This document shows positions 7,917 through 14,843 of a stretch of DNA of 18,022 nt, piece after piece. This DNA comes from an uncultured Flavobacterium sp. (GTDB taxonomy: Bacteria > Bacteroidota > Bacteroidia > Flavobacteriales > Flavobacteriaceae). The notes below the pieces were generated by a model. It was not told the origin of the DNA. It did not search any database and was given only the letters and a program-made list of their open reading frames with translations. The position numbers and the translations under genes are program-made. The stretch lies in assembly GCA_946479395.1 (NCBI GenBank), contig CAMLFV010000025.1, positions 1-18,022 on the forward strand, read 5' to 3'. How positions within the stretch are numbered: position 1 is the stretch's first letter; every line of letters begins with the position of its first letter.

Positions 7917-7924
7917 TATTTTTG
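7917..7924 (+). promoter_or_regulatory. candidate -7 element for rlmD
   Basis: TATTTTTG matches TAnnTTTG exactly and ends only 4 bases before the rlmD ATG at 7929. If used, the transcript would begin at or very near the start codon, implying a leaderless mRNA. Otherwise the true promoter lies further upstream. Confidence 0.45.
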
Positions 7925-7928
7925 CACC

Positions 7929-9341
7929 ATGGCAAGAAAAAAAACCGATAAAATCGTATTCGAAAACGTAGAAGTCCTTGATGCAGGCGCAAAAGGCGTT
8001 TCGGTAGCAAAAGCTCCCGATGGTAAAATAATTTTTATTCCGAATGTTGTACCGGGTGATGTGGTAGATGTTCAAACCTTTAAAAAGCGTAAGGCTTATT
8101 TTGAAGGTAAAGCAGTTGCTTTTCACAAATTATCTGCACAACGCGTTGAACCTGTTTGCCAGCATTTTGGAGCTTGTGGTGGTTGCAAATGGCAGAACAT
8201 GGGTTACGAATTCCAATTGGGATACAAACACCAGGAAGTTGAAAATAATTTAAAAAGAATCGGTAAGATTGAATTACCGCAATTTGAACCTATTTTAGGA
8301 TCGAAAGAACAATTTTTCTACCGCAATAAAATGGAATTTTCTTTTTCTAACGCGCGTTGGTTAACAGATGATGAAATTAAATCGGGCGAAGAATTAGGCA
8401 AGGAAAATGCTCTTGGTTTTCATATTCCGAAAATGTGGGATAAAATTTTAGATATTAAAAAATGTTATTTGCAGCAAGATCCTTCAAACGCTATTCGTAA
8501 CGAAATTCGTGATTTTGCGAATGAAAACGGTCTGGAATTTTTCAATCCGCGCGAAAATACCGGTTTGTTGCGAACTTTGATGATTAGAACAGCATCGACA
8601 GGAGAAATAATGGTGTTGATTCAGTTTTTTAAAGAAGATAAAAAGAAACGTGAATTGCTGCTTTATTTCCTAAAAAATCGTTTCCCTGAAATTACATCGC
8701 TTCAATATGTAATCAACAGTAAATTGAACGATACTATTTACGATCAAAACGTAATTTGCTACCATGGTCGCGATTATATCTTGGAAGAAATGGAAGGATT
8801 GAAATTCAGTATCAACGCAAAATCGTTCTATCAAACCAATTCAGATCAAGCATACGAATTATACAGTATTACCAGAGATTTTGCAGGTTTAACAGGCAAT
8901 GAATTGGTGTATGATTTATATACGGGAACCGGAACCATTGCACAGTTTGTATCGAAAAACGCTAAAAAAGTAATTGGTGTTGAAGCTGTCCCAGAAGCAA
9001 TTGCCGATGCAAAGGTGAATGCAGAACGTAACAATATTACCAATTGCGAGTTTTTCGTGGGCGATATGAAAAATGTTTTTAACGATGAATTTATCGAACA
9101 ACATGGTCAGCCTGATGTGATTATTACAGACCCGCCTCGCGATGGAATGCACAAAGATGTGGTAGCACAAATTTTAAAAATTGCTCCGAAACGTGTGGTT
9201 TATGTTAGTTGTAATTCGGCAACACAAGCGCGCGATTTAGCTTTAATGGACGAAATGTACAAAGTAGTTCGCGTTCGACCGGTTGATATGTTTCCGCAAA
9301 CGCATCACGTTGAAAATGTGGTTTTGTTAGAAAAAAGATAA
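7929..9341 (+). CDS. rlmD: 23S rRNA (uracil-C5)-methyltransferase, RlmD/RumA type
   Basis: 470 residues from the ATG at 7929 (MARKKTDKIVFENVEVLD). An upstream in-frame ATG at 7887 is rejected because it would lie before the promoter element and its residues are not family-like. It uses S-adenosylmethionine to methylate C5 of a uridine, by homology U1939 of 23S rRNA. An N-terminal TRAM RNA-binding domain (about 5-64) is followed by iron-sulfur ligands Cys77, Cys83 and Cys86 (CQHFGACGGCKW), a later Cys near 180, the SAM-binding VYDLYTGTGTIAQFV, the DPPRDG motif, and the catalytic nucleophile Cys428 in VYVSCNSATQARDL. HHVENV near the end carries the conserved Glu. The exact target base (rRNA or tRNA paralogue) is inferred only from family. 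It ends at a strong terminator, with two uncharacterised envelope genes downstream. Confidence 0.93.
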   Translation: MARKKTDKIVFENVEVLDAGAKGVSVAKAPDGKIIFIPNVVPGDVVDVQTFKKRKAYFEGKAVAFHKLSAQRVEPVCQHFGACGGCKWQNMGYEFQLGYKHQEVENNLKRIGKIELPQFEPILGSKEQFFYRNKMEFSFSNARWLTDDEIKSGEELGKENALGFHIPKMWDKILDIKKCYLQQDPSNAIRNEIRDFANENGLEFFNPRENTGLLRTLMIRTASTGEIMVLIQFFKEDKKKRELLLYFLKNRFPEITSLQYVINSKLNDTIYDQNVICYHGRDYILEEMEGLKFSINAKSFYQTNSDQAYELYSITRDFAGLTGNELVYDLYTGTGTIAQFVSKNAKKVIGVEAVPEAIADAKVNAERNNITNCEFFVGDMKNVFNDEFIEQHGQPDVIITDPPRDGMHKDVVAQILKIAPKRVVYVSCNSATQARDLALMDEMYKVVRVRPVDMFPQTHHVENVVLLEKR

Positions 9342-9349
9342 AATATACA

Positions 9350-9377
9350 AGAGTGGCTTAATAGCTGCTCTTTTTTT
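9350..9377 (+). terminator. intrinsic terminator behind rlmD
   Basis: AGAGTGGCT (9350-9358), loop TAAT, AGCTGCTCT (9363-9371), then a run of T to 9377. All nine positions pair in RNA, two of them as G-U wobbles. It starts 9 bases after the rlmD stop codon. Confidence 0.85.
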
Positions 9378-9393
9378 ACAAAATGATTTTGTA
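9377..9393. repeat. 17-bp palindrome at the promoter of the DUF6452-like gene
   Basis: TACAAAAT, G, ATTTTGTA: perfect 8-bp arms around one central base. It runs from the last T of the rlmD terminator into the first two bases of the -7 element at 9392. The position suits an operator, but no regulator can be assigned. Confidence 0.45.
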
Positions 9394-9399
9394 TTTTTA
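9392..9399 (+). promoter_or_regulatory. candidate -7 element for the DUF6452-like gene
   Basis: TATTTTTA matches TAnnTTTG in seven of eight positions and ends 18 bases before the ATG at 9418. With the terminator just upstream, the two envelope genes are likely expressed apart from rlmD. Confidence 0.45.
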
Positions 9400-9417
9400 C
9401 GGTCTATTAAAAAGTGT

Positions 9418-9912
9418 ATGAGAAAAATTTGGTTTGTGGCCTTCCTTGCATTAGGTTTATCGGCATGTGAAAAGGATGACATTTGTGATGGTGGAGAATC
9501 TGTAACTCCAAACGTTATGATACGCTTATTTGACCGTTTAAATCCTGAAGTATTAAAATCTGCTGTAAAAATTGCAGCTGTTTCTGAAGGATTTAATGAT
9601 ACGCTGTTTTTTAGAAGCACTTCTACAATAAATCTTCCTTTGCAAATAAACACAAACGAAACCGCTTGGAATTTAACTCTTTATGTACCAACAGTTACAA
9701 ACGATACAACTTACTTTAAAGATCAATTAAGATTTACTTATACACCCGAAGCTTTGTATGTTTCAAAAGCTTGTGGTTACAAAACTATATTTCACGAATT
9801 TAATGCTGTTACAACAACAAATGCTTCTACCGGCACCTGGATACAAAGTATTAACAGACTTACTAATGAACTTATTAATACCGACAATGCGCATATCAAC
9901 CTTTATTATTAG
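9418..9912 (+). CDS. lipoprotein of unknown function, DUF6452-like
   Basis: 164 residues. The N-terminus MRKIWFVAFLALGLSAC is a lipoprotein signal, with LSAC as lipobox and Cys17 as the lipidation site, followed by EKDD. The mature part is short and acidic-to-neutral, with alternating strands (LNLPLQINTNETAWNLTLYV-like pattern), C-terminal KACGYKTIFHEFNAV and NAHINLYY. This fits the Bacteroidota DUF6452 family by memory; I could not search for it. Function is unknown. It overlaps the next gene by 26 bases, implying translational coupling, and together they look like an outer-membrane lipoprotein plus barrel pair. Neighbouring rlmD is separated by a terminator. Confidence 0.8.
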   Translation: MRKIWFVAFLALGLSACEKDDICDGGESVTPNVMIRLFDRLNPEVLKSAVKIAAVSEGFNDTLFFRSTSTINLPLQINTNETAWNLTLYVPTVTNDTTYFKDQLRFTYTPEALYVSKACGYKTIFHEFNAVTTTNASTGTWIQSINRLTNELINTDNAHINLYY

Positions 9913-10606
9913 CGGATTTTTATTTTGTACAACTAACATCTTTGCACAAGATTTATTGCCTAATAAATATCCTGATGTATATGGTTTACGTATTGGTGTT
10001 GATTTAGTTAAAGCATCAAGAAATATTTGGGATAAAGACTATAAAGGTTTTGAATTTAATGCTGATTACCGTTACAATAAGAAATGGTACTTAGCTGCCG
10101 AAGGTGGTTTTGAGAATAAATTTGAACAAGACGATCAGCTTTCATATACTACAAGTGGATTTTTTTTAAAATTGGGTGCCGAAAAAAATTTTCATCAAAA
10201 TTGGTTAGATATATATAACATGATTTATGCAGGTGGTAGATATGCTTTTAGTTATCACAACCAAACATTACATAGTTATCGTGTGAACACGGGTAACGCT
10301 TACTTTGATGAAGAAATGCAGTACCCTGAATTAAAATCAACAGGATTAATGGCTCACTGGTTAGAGTTAGTTGTAGGTATTAAGGTTGAAGTTGCTAATA
10401 ATTTATATGTAGGTATGAATGCCCGGTTGAAAGCTTTGATTTATCAAACACAACCTGAAGGATTTGAAAATCTTTACTACCCTGGTTTCGGACAAAAATT
10501 TAGTGGAAATATCGGTGTTAGTTTTGGATATACAGTAAGTTACATGATTCCTTTTAAAAAGAAATTCAATACGGTTAATACAGATCGAACTTTAATAAGA
10601 AAATAA
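9887..10606 (+). CDS. outer-membrane beta-barrel-like protein, DUF6048-like
   Basis: 239 residues from the ATG at 9887 (MRISTFIISGFLFCTTNIFAQ), chosen because it opens a clean signal peptide cleaved near FAQ; an in-frame ATG at 9758 lies deep in the preceding gene and encodes unrelated residues. The mature protein has alternating hydrophobic/polar strands rich in Tyr, Gly and Asn (YGLRIGVDLVKA, GFEFNADYRYNKKWYLAAEGG, FLKLGAEKNF, NLYVGMNARLKALI, SGNIGVSFGYTVSYMIPF), as expected for an 8- to 10-stranded outer-membrane barrel. It resembles the Bacteroidota DUF6048 family by memory, not by search. It overlaps the lipoprotein gene by 26 bases. The sequence runs to a Lys/Arg-ended C-terminus rather than a terminal Phe. 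Confidence 0.82.
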   Translation: MRISTFIISGFLFCTTNIFAQDLLPNKYPDVYGLRIGVDLVKASRNIWDKDYKGFEFNADYRYNKKWYLAAEGGFENKFEQDDQLSYTTSGFFLKLGAEKNFHQNWLDIYNMIYAGGRYAFSYHNQTLHSYRVNTGNAYFDEEMQYPELKSTGLMAHWLELVVGIKVEVANNLYVGMNARLKALIYQTQPEGFENLYYPGFGQKFSGNIGVSFGYTVSYMIPFKKKFNTVNTDRTLIRK

Positions 10607-10621
10607 AATTTATAATGATCT

Positions 10622-10704
10622 TCGTCGGTTCGAGCCTGTCGAGAACTTTCAATACAAAACTTCTCTGTACGCTTCACTGCGTTACGCTACTTGAAGTGAC
10701 GATC
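10622..10704. repeat. dispersed intergenic repeat typical of Flavobacteria (single degenerate copy)
   Basis: Contains GTTCGAGCCTGTCGAGAAC (10628-10646) and, further on, TTCTC, CGCTTCACTGCG and TGAAGTGACGATC, clearly more GC-rich than its surroundings. The order resembles the short intergenic repeat common in flavobacterial genomes (TTCTCGACT...CGAAGTGACG). It has short internal complementarity (TCACT with AGTGA). Only one copy is in this window, so the assignment rests on resemblance. Confidence 0.45.
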
Positions 10705-10744
10705 TCTTCATATCGATCAAGTTTCAAACAATTAACAAAATGCA

Positions 10745-10775
10745 AAACGCCAAGGTTTCTCAAGCCTTGGCGTTT
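10745..10775. terminator. two-way terminator between the barrel gene and the YoaK-family gene
   Basis: AAACGCCAAGG (10745-10755), 9-base loop, CCTTGGCGTTT (10765-10775): a perfect 11-bp stem. T-rich flanks occur on the plus strand (TTTCTTCTT) and a short T-run on the minus strand. It lies between convergent genes. Together with the repeat at 10622-10704 it accounts for most of the 214-base gap. Confidence 0.85.
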
Positions 10776-10820
10776 CTTCTTACAAGTAAATTAATTATAT
10801 GAAAAATTAAAGATTCTATT

Positions 10821-11639
10821 TTAATAACAGGTATTTTTCTCTGTTATGCGGTTGTTTTGTTCTTGGTGAACATTGTTTTTACTTTCTTTTACTTCTTCTT
10901 GCTTTAAACTGAAAAACTTTTTATGGTTGTATTTTAAAATAGTCAACTTATAATAATCATAAAAAATAATAATGGTTAAGAAAAAGCAAACAATATAAAA
11001 TGTATAGTTTTGAATGGTGTTGTAAAGCACGCCTGTAATTACGCCGCCCAACACATAAAAAAACATAATTGAACTTAATAGCTGTATTTTTTCTACTACC
11101 TTTTCGTCTTTTCTGTAATGTTTTTTTGTCATCATAGAAAGTGCAATAGCCAAATCGGTTGTTAAGCCTGTTAAGTGGGTTGTTTTTACTGCCGAATTAG
11201 AAATACTTGCGGTTAATCCGTTTTGAAGTCCCATTGCAAACAATAATAATCCTACTAAAAATTCGGTTTCCTGTAAACTTTCGGTATAAAATCCTTGCAG
11301 ATAAATTCCAACAATAAGCAAACAGATAATTTCTAAAATAATTGGTATCGCGTGCGATAAATACCTGCCAATATAGCTGTTACCGTGTATAATGACAAAG
11401 TTCGATGTAAAACTTCCGAAAAAGAACAGCATAATCCACAAAATAACAATTGCTGCCTGAAACCAGTTTCCTTTCGCAATTTCCTGAGCAAAAACAGCGT
11501 AATGCCCCGTTATGTTCGATGTAAAAGCAAAGAACACAATTACAGATATTACATTGACCATTCCTGCCGAAAAAGCAGTAAGTGCGCCTAATTTTAAATT
11601 ATCGTCATGCGTTCTGTGTGTACTATATTTTCTGAGCAT
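10821..11639 (-). CDS. YoaK family (DUF1275) membrane protein
   Basis: 272 residues with about six membrane segments: roughly 17-40, 62-84, 95-114, 126-145, 186-207 and 211-232. Family signatures include SNITGHY (41-47), MGLQNGLTA (136-144) and TTHLTGLTTDLA (153-164), the conserved G-QN and TG motifs of DUF1275. The cytoplasmic Lys-rich C-terminus (KQEEVKESKNNVHQEQNNR) follows. The biochemical role of the family is not established; a small-molecule transport role has been suggested from its fold. Its ATG lies 14 bases inside the end of the upstream lipocalin-like gene (17-base overlap), so translation is probably coupled. It is the last gene of the unit that begins at the Usp-like gene, and the terminator at 10745-10775 follows. 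Confidence 0.9.
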   Translation of the reverse strand: MLRKYSTHRTHDDNLKLGALTAFSAGMVNVISVIVFFAFTSNITGHYAVFAQEIAKGNWFQAAIVILWIMLFFFGSFTSNFVIIHGNSYIGRYLSHAIPIILEIICLLIVGIYLQGFYTESLQETEFLVGLLLFAMGLQNGLTASISNSAVKTTHLTGLTTDLAIALSMMTKKHYRKDEKVVEKIQLLSSIMFFYVLGGVITGVLYNTIQNYTFYIVCFFLTIIIFYDYYKLTILKYNHKKFFSLKQEEVKESKNNVHQEQNNRITEKNTCY

Positions 11640-12111
11640 AATCTTGTTCTTCTACTTTTTTGAAGGTAATTTTAACACTTCCTCTCATCTGCAAATCAAA
11701 ATTGTAATAAATAACCATGGTATCTTTGGTTAGTTTGTGAACCTGATAACTTTCTACTACATTATTGCCGTATCGAAGTTCTAAAATATTTCCACGACCT
11801 TTTAAATACCATTTGATCTTTTTTTCTTCAGAATGATCTTTCGGAGTTAAAGTCAATTCCTTTTTAGGACAAAACTTCCACTCTTCTCCCTGGTGAATAA
11901 TCATATTATTGTAGAGTTCATCTTTTTGGTAAGCTAACAAATTACTGTTTACCTCTGTAGAATCTACATTAATACGTTCAAAATTCCAGTCAACCTCTTC
12001 CCATTTTCCCACAATTAATTCTTCGGGGCTGTCGCCCTTAATTAGTACAGTTCCACAACAAAGCAGTACTATTAAAATTAAACTATATGCAAATGGTCCT
12101 ATTTTTTTCAT
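11623..12111 (-). CDS. lipocalin-like exported or membrane-anchored protein
   Basis: 162 residues. The N-terminus MKKIGPFAYSLILIVLLCCG is a signal sequence or anchor; LLCC is only a poor lipobox, so lipid attachment at Cys18 or Cys19 is possible but unproven. From residue 31 the sequence ELIVGKWEEVDWNFERINVD has the GKW opening of lipocalin-like domains, followed by strands EWKFCPKKELTLTP, KIKWYLKGRGNILELRYG, VESYQVHKLTKDTMVIYYNF and GSVKITFKKV, a typical up-and-down small barrel. Ligand and role are unknown. It starts 4 bases inside the end of the Usp-like gene (ATGA-type overlap) and overlaps the YoaK-family gene by 17 bases, so the three are very likely one translationally coupled operon. 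Confidence 0.8.
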   Translation of the reverse strand: MKKIGPFAYSLILIVLLCCGTVLIKGDSPEELIVGKWEEVDWNFERINVDSTEVNSNLLAYQKDELYNNMIIHQGEEWKFCPKKELTLTPKDHSEEKKIKWYLKGRGNILELRYGNNVVESYQVHKLTKDTMVIYYNFDLQMRGSVKITFKKVEEQDYAQKI

Positions 12112-12614
12112 TGTTCTACGCTTGATAAAAAGATATCGGCAAGTTGTTCTGAATGTTCCAACTCTGATACGACATTCTGTGTGTTTTCAATATTAATTAT
12201 TTCAGCTTTTGTGGCTTTTAAATAAGGCAGTAAGTTGAAACTGTCTCTTGATTTAAATTTCATTTTGTAATCGTTACAGCAAACAATACAATCAATATTA
12301 TTAGCTTCAACATAATTTCTAATATAGCGTTTGGTGCTGCCGGTTAAAATGCTGAATTTTAATTTTGTAAGTTTAGACTGATACGTGTTTTCGATTAATT
12401 TACACGATTCACGAAACTCTTCGGATTGTATTTTTTTAAGAATTTTATATTCAGAATAAAACAATAGATCTCTAAAAGAATAAGACATATCATACCCATG
12501 CGCCAAAATAACTTCGAATTGGTCGTTAGGGTTTCTTCTTAAAAATTCTAACAATACATTTAACGATTTTACATTGAAATCGGTAGGAATCAATACTTTT
12601 TTTACTGCGCTCAT
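12108..12614 (-). CDS. Usp-like protein (universal stress protein fold), first gene of the operon
   Basis: 168 residues from the ATG at 12614 (MSAVKKVLIPTDFNVKSLNV); the in-frame ATG at 12650 would place the -7 element inside the gene. VLIPTDF at 7-13, EVILAHGYD near 34 and the C-terminal ATKAEIINIEN pattern fit the UspA alpha/beta fold. The ATP-binding signature Gx2Gx9G(S/T) expected after strand 4 is absent: the region reads GSTKRYIRNYVEANNIDCIVC, so it may not bind ATP, and the family call is tentative. A Cys pair (IVCCND) lies near residue 112. It heads the Usp/lipocalin/YoaK unit behind an array of 11-bp-phased heptamers and a -7 element, which implicates the adjacent two-component system in its control. 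Confidence 0.75.
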   Translation of the reverse strand: MSAVKKVLIPTDFNVKSLNVLLEFLRRNPNDQFEVILAHGYDMSYSFRDLLFYSEYKILKKIQSEEFRESCKLIENTYQSKLTKLKFSILTGSTKRYIRNYVEANNIDCIVCCNDYKMKFKSRDSFNLLPYLKATKAEIINIENTQNVVSELEHSEQLADIFLSSVEQ

Positions 12615-12635
12615 AATTTCATCTAATGTTTGAAA

Positions 12636-12643
12636 CAAAATTA
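12636..12643 (-). promoter_or_regulatory. -7 element of the Usp/lipocalin/YoaK operon
   Basis: TAATTTTG on the minus strand, an exact TAnnTTTG match. The start site would be near 12629, giving a leader of about 15 bases. No -33 TTTG is present; that position is covered by the proximal heptamers of the array, as expected for an activator-dependent promoter. Confidence 0.6.
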
Positions 12644-12654
12644 CGACCAACAGT

Positions 12655-12724
12655 ATTAGAAGGGTTTTAGAATGAAATTATAAAGTTATTAGAAAATAAG
12701 CCGGTTATTAGAATGTGATTAGAA
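12655..12724 (-). promoter_or_regulatory. array of 11-bp-phased TTCTAAT heptamers, probable response-regulator binding sites
   Basis: Written on the plus strand the heptamers are ATTAGAA 12655-12661, TTTAGAA 12666-12672, ATTATAA 12677-12683, ATTAGAA 12688-12694, ATTAGAA 12707-12713 and ATTAGAA 12718-12724. The first four are spaced exactly 11 bp, then a 19-bp step, then another 11-bp step. All point the same way. The array begins right after the kinase stop codon (12725-12727) and ends 11 bases before the -7 element. Direct 7-bp repeats with 4-bp spacers are the known layout for PhoB/OmpR-family regulators, and an OmpR-type regulator is encoded next door. Confidence 0.65.
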
Positions 12725-14101
12725 TCATAGTTTGTAGTTTCCGGTTGGCAAAATAATTTGTACGGTTGTACCGCTTTTTTCGACAGATTTTATCAGCAAC
12801 TCGCCGTTGTGCATTTTAATAATGTTACGGCTTAAAGGCAATCCAATTCCGTAACCTTCGTAATTAAAGGTGTTTGATGCCCTGAAATAAGGGTCGAAAA
12901 TATAAGGCATTTCCGATTCCGGAATACCGATACCTTTATCTTTAATGATGATTACAACCGATTGTTTGGTAGCACCCAATGCAAGATAAACCTCATTATT
13001 GTCTGAATATTTGCTAGCGTTTGAGATAATATTTGAAATTGCCAAGTGCAGCAATTGTTCGTTTCCTTTAATCTTTAATTTTTCAGGACTTTCGGGCAGT
13101 AAGCTGAAATCCATTTTAATTTTAAGGTTTTTATTTACTCTTGAAAGATTTTGCTGAACTTCCATCAACAATTCATCAACACGAACTTTATCAAAACGTT
13201 TGGTATTTTCGGTGTAACCGGTTCGTGCTAAGAAAAGAAGTGCTTTGGTTTTTTCCTCTAATTTTTCGGCTTCCAACAAAATATTTGTCAGTGCTTTTTC
13301 GTATTCGGGAATCGATCGTTCTTTAGAAAGAATAAGGTCTGCCTCGCCTATTATTGATGTCAGCGGCGTGTTTAATTCGTGCGATGCGTTGCTAATGAAA
13401 TTCTTCTGGGTTTCAAAAGATGTTTCAATGCGATTCAACATATCATTAAAAGTATATTTCAGTTCGCTGATTGGATCTTTATGTTTAGCATCGGAAACTT
13501 CCAACCGAAGGTGTAAATTTTCTGACCCAATTTTATTTACATCTTTTATGATCGATTTTACAGGTCGAATCAAGGTTCGCAACACGAAATGAGAAATTAC
13601 AAAAATTAGCAGCAGCGAAAAAAGTAACGACGTAATCAATAAATTTCGAAGGTAAATAATGTGATGGCTGTAAAAGTAATTCTCTGCCGAAACCACTACA
13701 ACATATTTTTGTTTTTTAGCATCTTCGTATATTAATCCACTGTAGAACAAGTCTGCATCATTATAATTAAATGCTTTACTTTTTAAAGTGTTTCGAACTA
13801 CCTTTGAAGGAACTTCTTCCGGAATTTCACCTAAAATTTGGTTATTTTCTATAGGTAAAATGTAATGCTTTTGTTTTGGTAAATTTTCAAGAAAATTATT
13901 GTATGTTTCTTTAACTTTTACAGATTCTTCAGGCTCGCCTAATTTCATGGTAGCAATGGTTCCTGCTCTTAAATCTAATCGTTTGTAGAAATCTTCGAAA
14001 GCAAAATTCGAAAACGAATAATAAATGTATCCTGTAAAAATTAAGGTGTAAACAACAAAAATTAAAACAATGGTTAGTACGGTTTTGCTATATGTTTTCA
14101 T
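12725..14101 (-). CDS. membrane sensor histidine kinase
   Basis: 458 residues. Membrane segments at about 8-29 and 152-173 enclose a periplasmic sensor region (30-150) that I do not recognise; it has no metal-binding clusters. A HAMP linker (about 174-226, RTLIRPVKSIIKDVNKIG) follows, then HisKA with the phosphorylated His241 in FISNASHELNTPLTS, and HATPase_c with the N-box around Asn361 (ISNIISNASKYSD), G1 DKGIGIPE near 388, the F-box IFDPYFR and G2 GYGIGLPLS near 416. All catalytic boxes are intact. Its ATG overlaps the stop of the response regulator (14098-14101), so the two are co-translated and almost certainly cognate. The signal sensed is unknown. The kinase lacks a terminator of its own; the regulatory array of the next operon starts directly after its stop. 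Confidence 0.96.
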   Translation of the reverse strand: MKTYSKTVLTIVLIFVVYTLIFTGYIYYSFSNFAFEDFYKRLDLRAGTIATMKLGEPEESVKVKETYNNFLENLPKQKHYILPIENNQILGEIPEEVPSKVVRNTLKSKAFNYNDADLFYSGLIYEDAKKQKYVVVVSAENYFYSHHIIYLRNLLITSLLFSLLLIFVISHFVLRTLIRPVKSIIKDVNKIGSENLHLRLEVSDAKHKDPISELKYTFNDMLNRIETSFETQKNFISNASHELNTPLTSIIGEADLILSKERSIPEYEKALTNILLEAEKLEEKTKALLFLARTGYTENTKRFDKVRVDELLMEVQQNLSRVNKNLKIKMDFSLLPESPEKLKIKGNEQLLHLAISNIISNASKYSDNNEVYLALGATKQSVVIIIKDKGIGIPESEMPYIFDPYFRASNTFNYEGYGIGLPLSRNIIKMHNGELLIKSVEKSGTTVQIILPTGNYKL

Positions 14102-14796
14102 ACGTCATTTTTTAAAACATATCCCATACCGGTAACAGTATGAATTAATTTTTTATCACCGAATTTATCCAGTTTTTTACGCAGATAATTAACATAAACA
14201 TCAACCACGTTGGTGCCATTGTCAAAATTAATTCCCCAAACGTTATCTAACAAATCGCCACGGTTTAAAACCTTTGTAGGATTTTTCATAAATTCCAGCA
14301 ACAAACGATATTCTGTAGATGTTAGCGATATTTCGTTATTATTGCGAGTAACTTTTTTAGTGTAATCATTCAATTCTAAATCGGCAAATTTGTAAACATC
14401 ATTTATCACCGTTCCGTTAACGTCAAAAAACTCGCTTCGTCTTAAAAGGTTTTTAATTCGGGCTTTTAATTCAATCAACTTAAAAGGTTTTGCCAAATAA
14501 TCATCGGCACCGGTATCAAATCCTAAAACAATATTTTCTGCACTGCCTAAAGCTGTTAAAATCAGCACAGGAAGGTCGGTATAACCATCGTTGCGAATTT
14601 GTCTGCAAACTTCTAACCCATTCATTTTAGGCAATAAAATATCTAATATTACCAACTGAATATTTTCTGATTTTATCAATTCAATTCCCTTCAACCCATC
14701 GGCAGCATGCAACACATTATAGCCTTCTTCTTCCAAACTCTGCTTAATTAAGTCGGCAACGTGTTGTTCATCTTCAATTATTAATATGGTACTCAT
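14098..14796 (-). CDS. OmpR/PhoB-family response regulator
   Basis: 232 residues from the ATG at 14796 (MSTILIIEDEQHVADL); an in-frame ATG 7 codons upstream is less likely since the receiver strand begins at ILIIEDE. Receiver domain (1-118) with acidic pair Glu8/Asp9, phosphoacceptor Asp52 (LVILDILLPKMNG), Thr81 and Lys103 (DYLAKPFKLIEL). Winged-helix DNA-binding domain (about 135-230) with EISLTSTEYRLLLEFM, RGDLLDNVWG and VVDVYVNYLRKKLDK, the OmpR/PhoB recognition-helix region. This class binds head-to-tail sites with 11-bp spacing. It precedes and overlaps the kinase gene by 4 bases. Two phased heptamers and a -7 element upstream suggest autoregulation. Confidence 0.96.
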   Translation of the reverse strand: MSTILIIEDEQHVADLIKQSLEEEGYNVLHAADGLKGIELIKSENIQLVILDILLPKMNGLEVCRQIRNDGYTDLPVLILTALGSAENIVLGFDTGADDYLAKPFKLIELKARIKNLLRRSEFFDVNGTVINDVYKFADLELNDYTKKVTRNNNEISLTSTEYRLLLEFMKNPTKVLNRGDLLDNVWGINFDNGTNVVDVYVNYLRKKLDKFGDKKLIHTVTGMGYVLKNDV

Positions 14797-14814
14797 TGTT
14801 TTAGCTGTAATTTG

Positions 14815-14822
14815 CAAAAATA
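14815..14822 (-). promoter_or_regulatory. -7 element of the two-component operon
   Basis: TATTTTTG on the minus strand, an exact TAnnTTTG match ending 18 bases before the response regulator ATG. No -33 TTTG at standard spacing is seen; a TTG 13 bases upstream is too close. Confidence 0.55.
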
Positions 14823-14843
14823 AAATTTACCGAATCAACGGTC

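Noticed and set aside
9327..9653. Open frame of 108 codons on the minus strand
   Set aside because: It lies over the rlmD terminator and antisense to the lipoprotein gene, which has a clear lipobox and coding pattern; it has no family resemblance.
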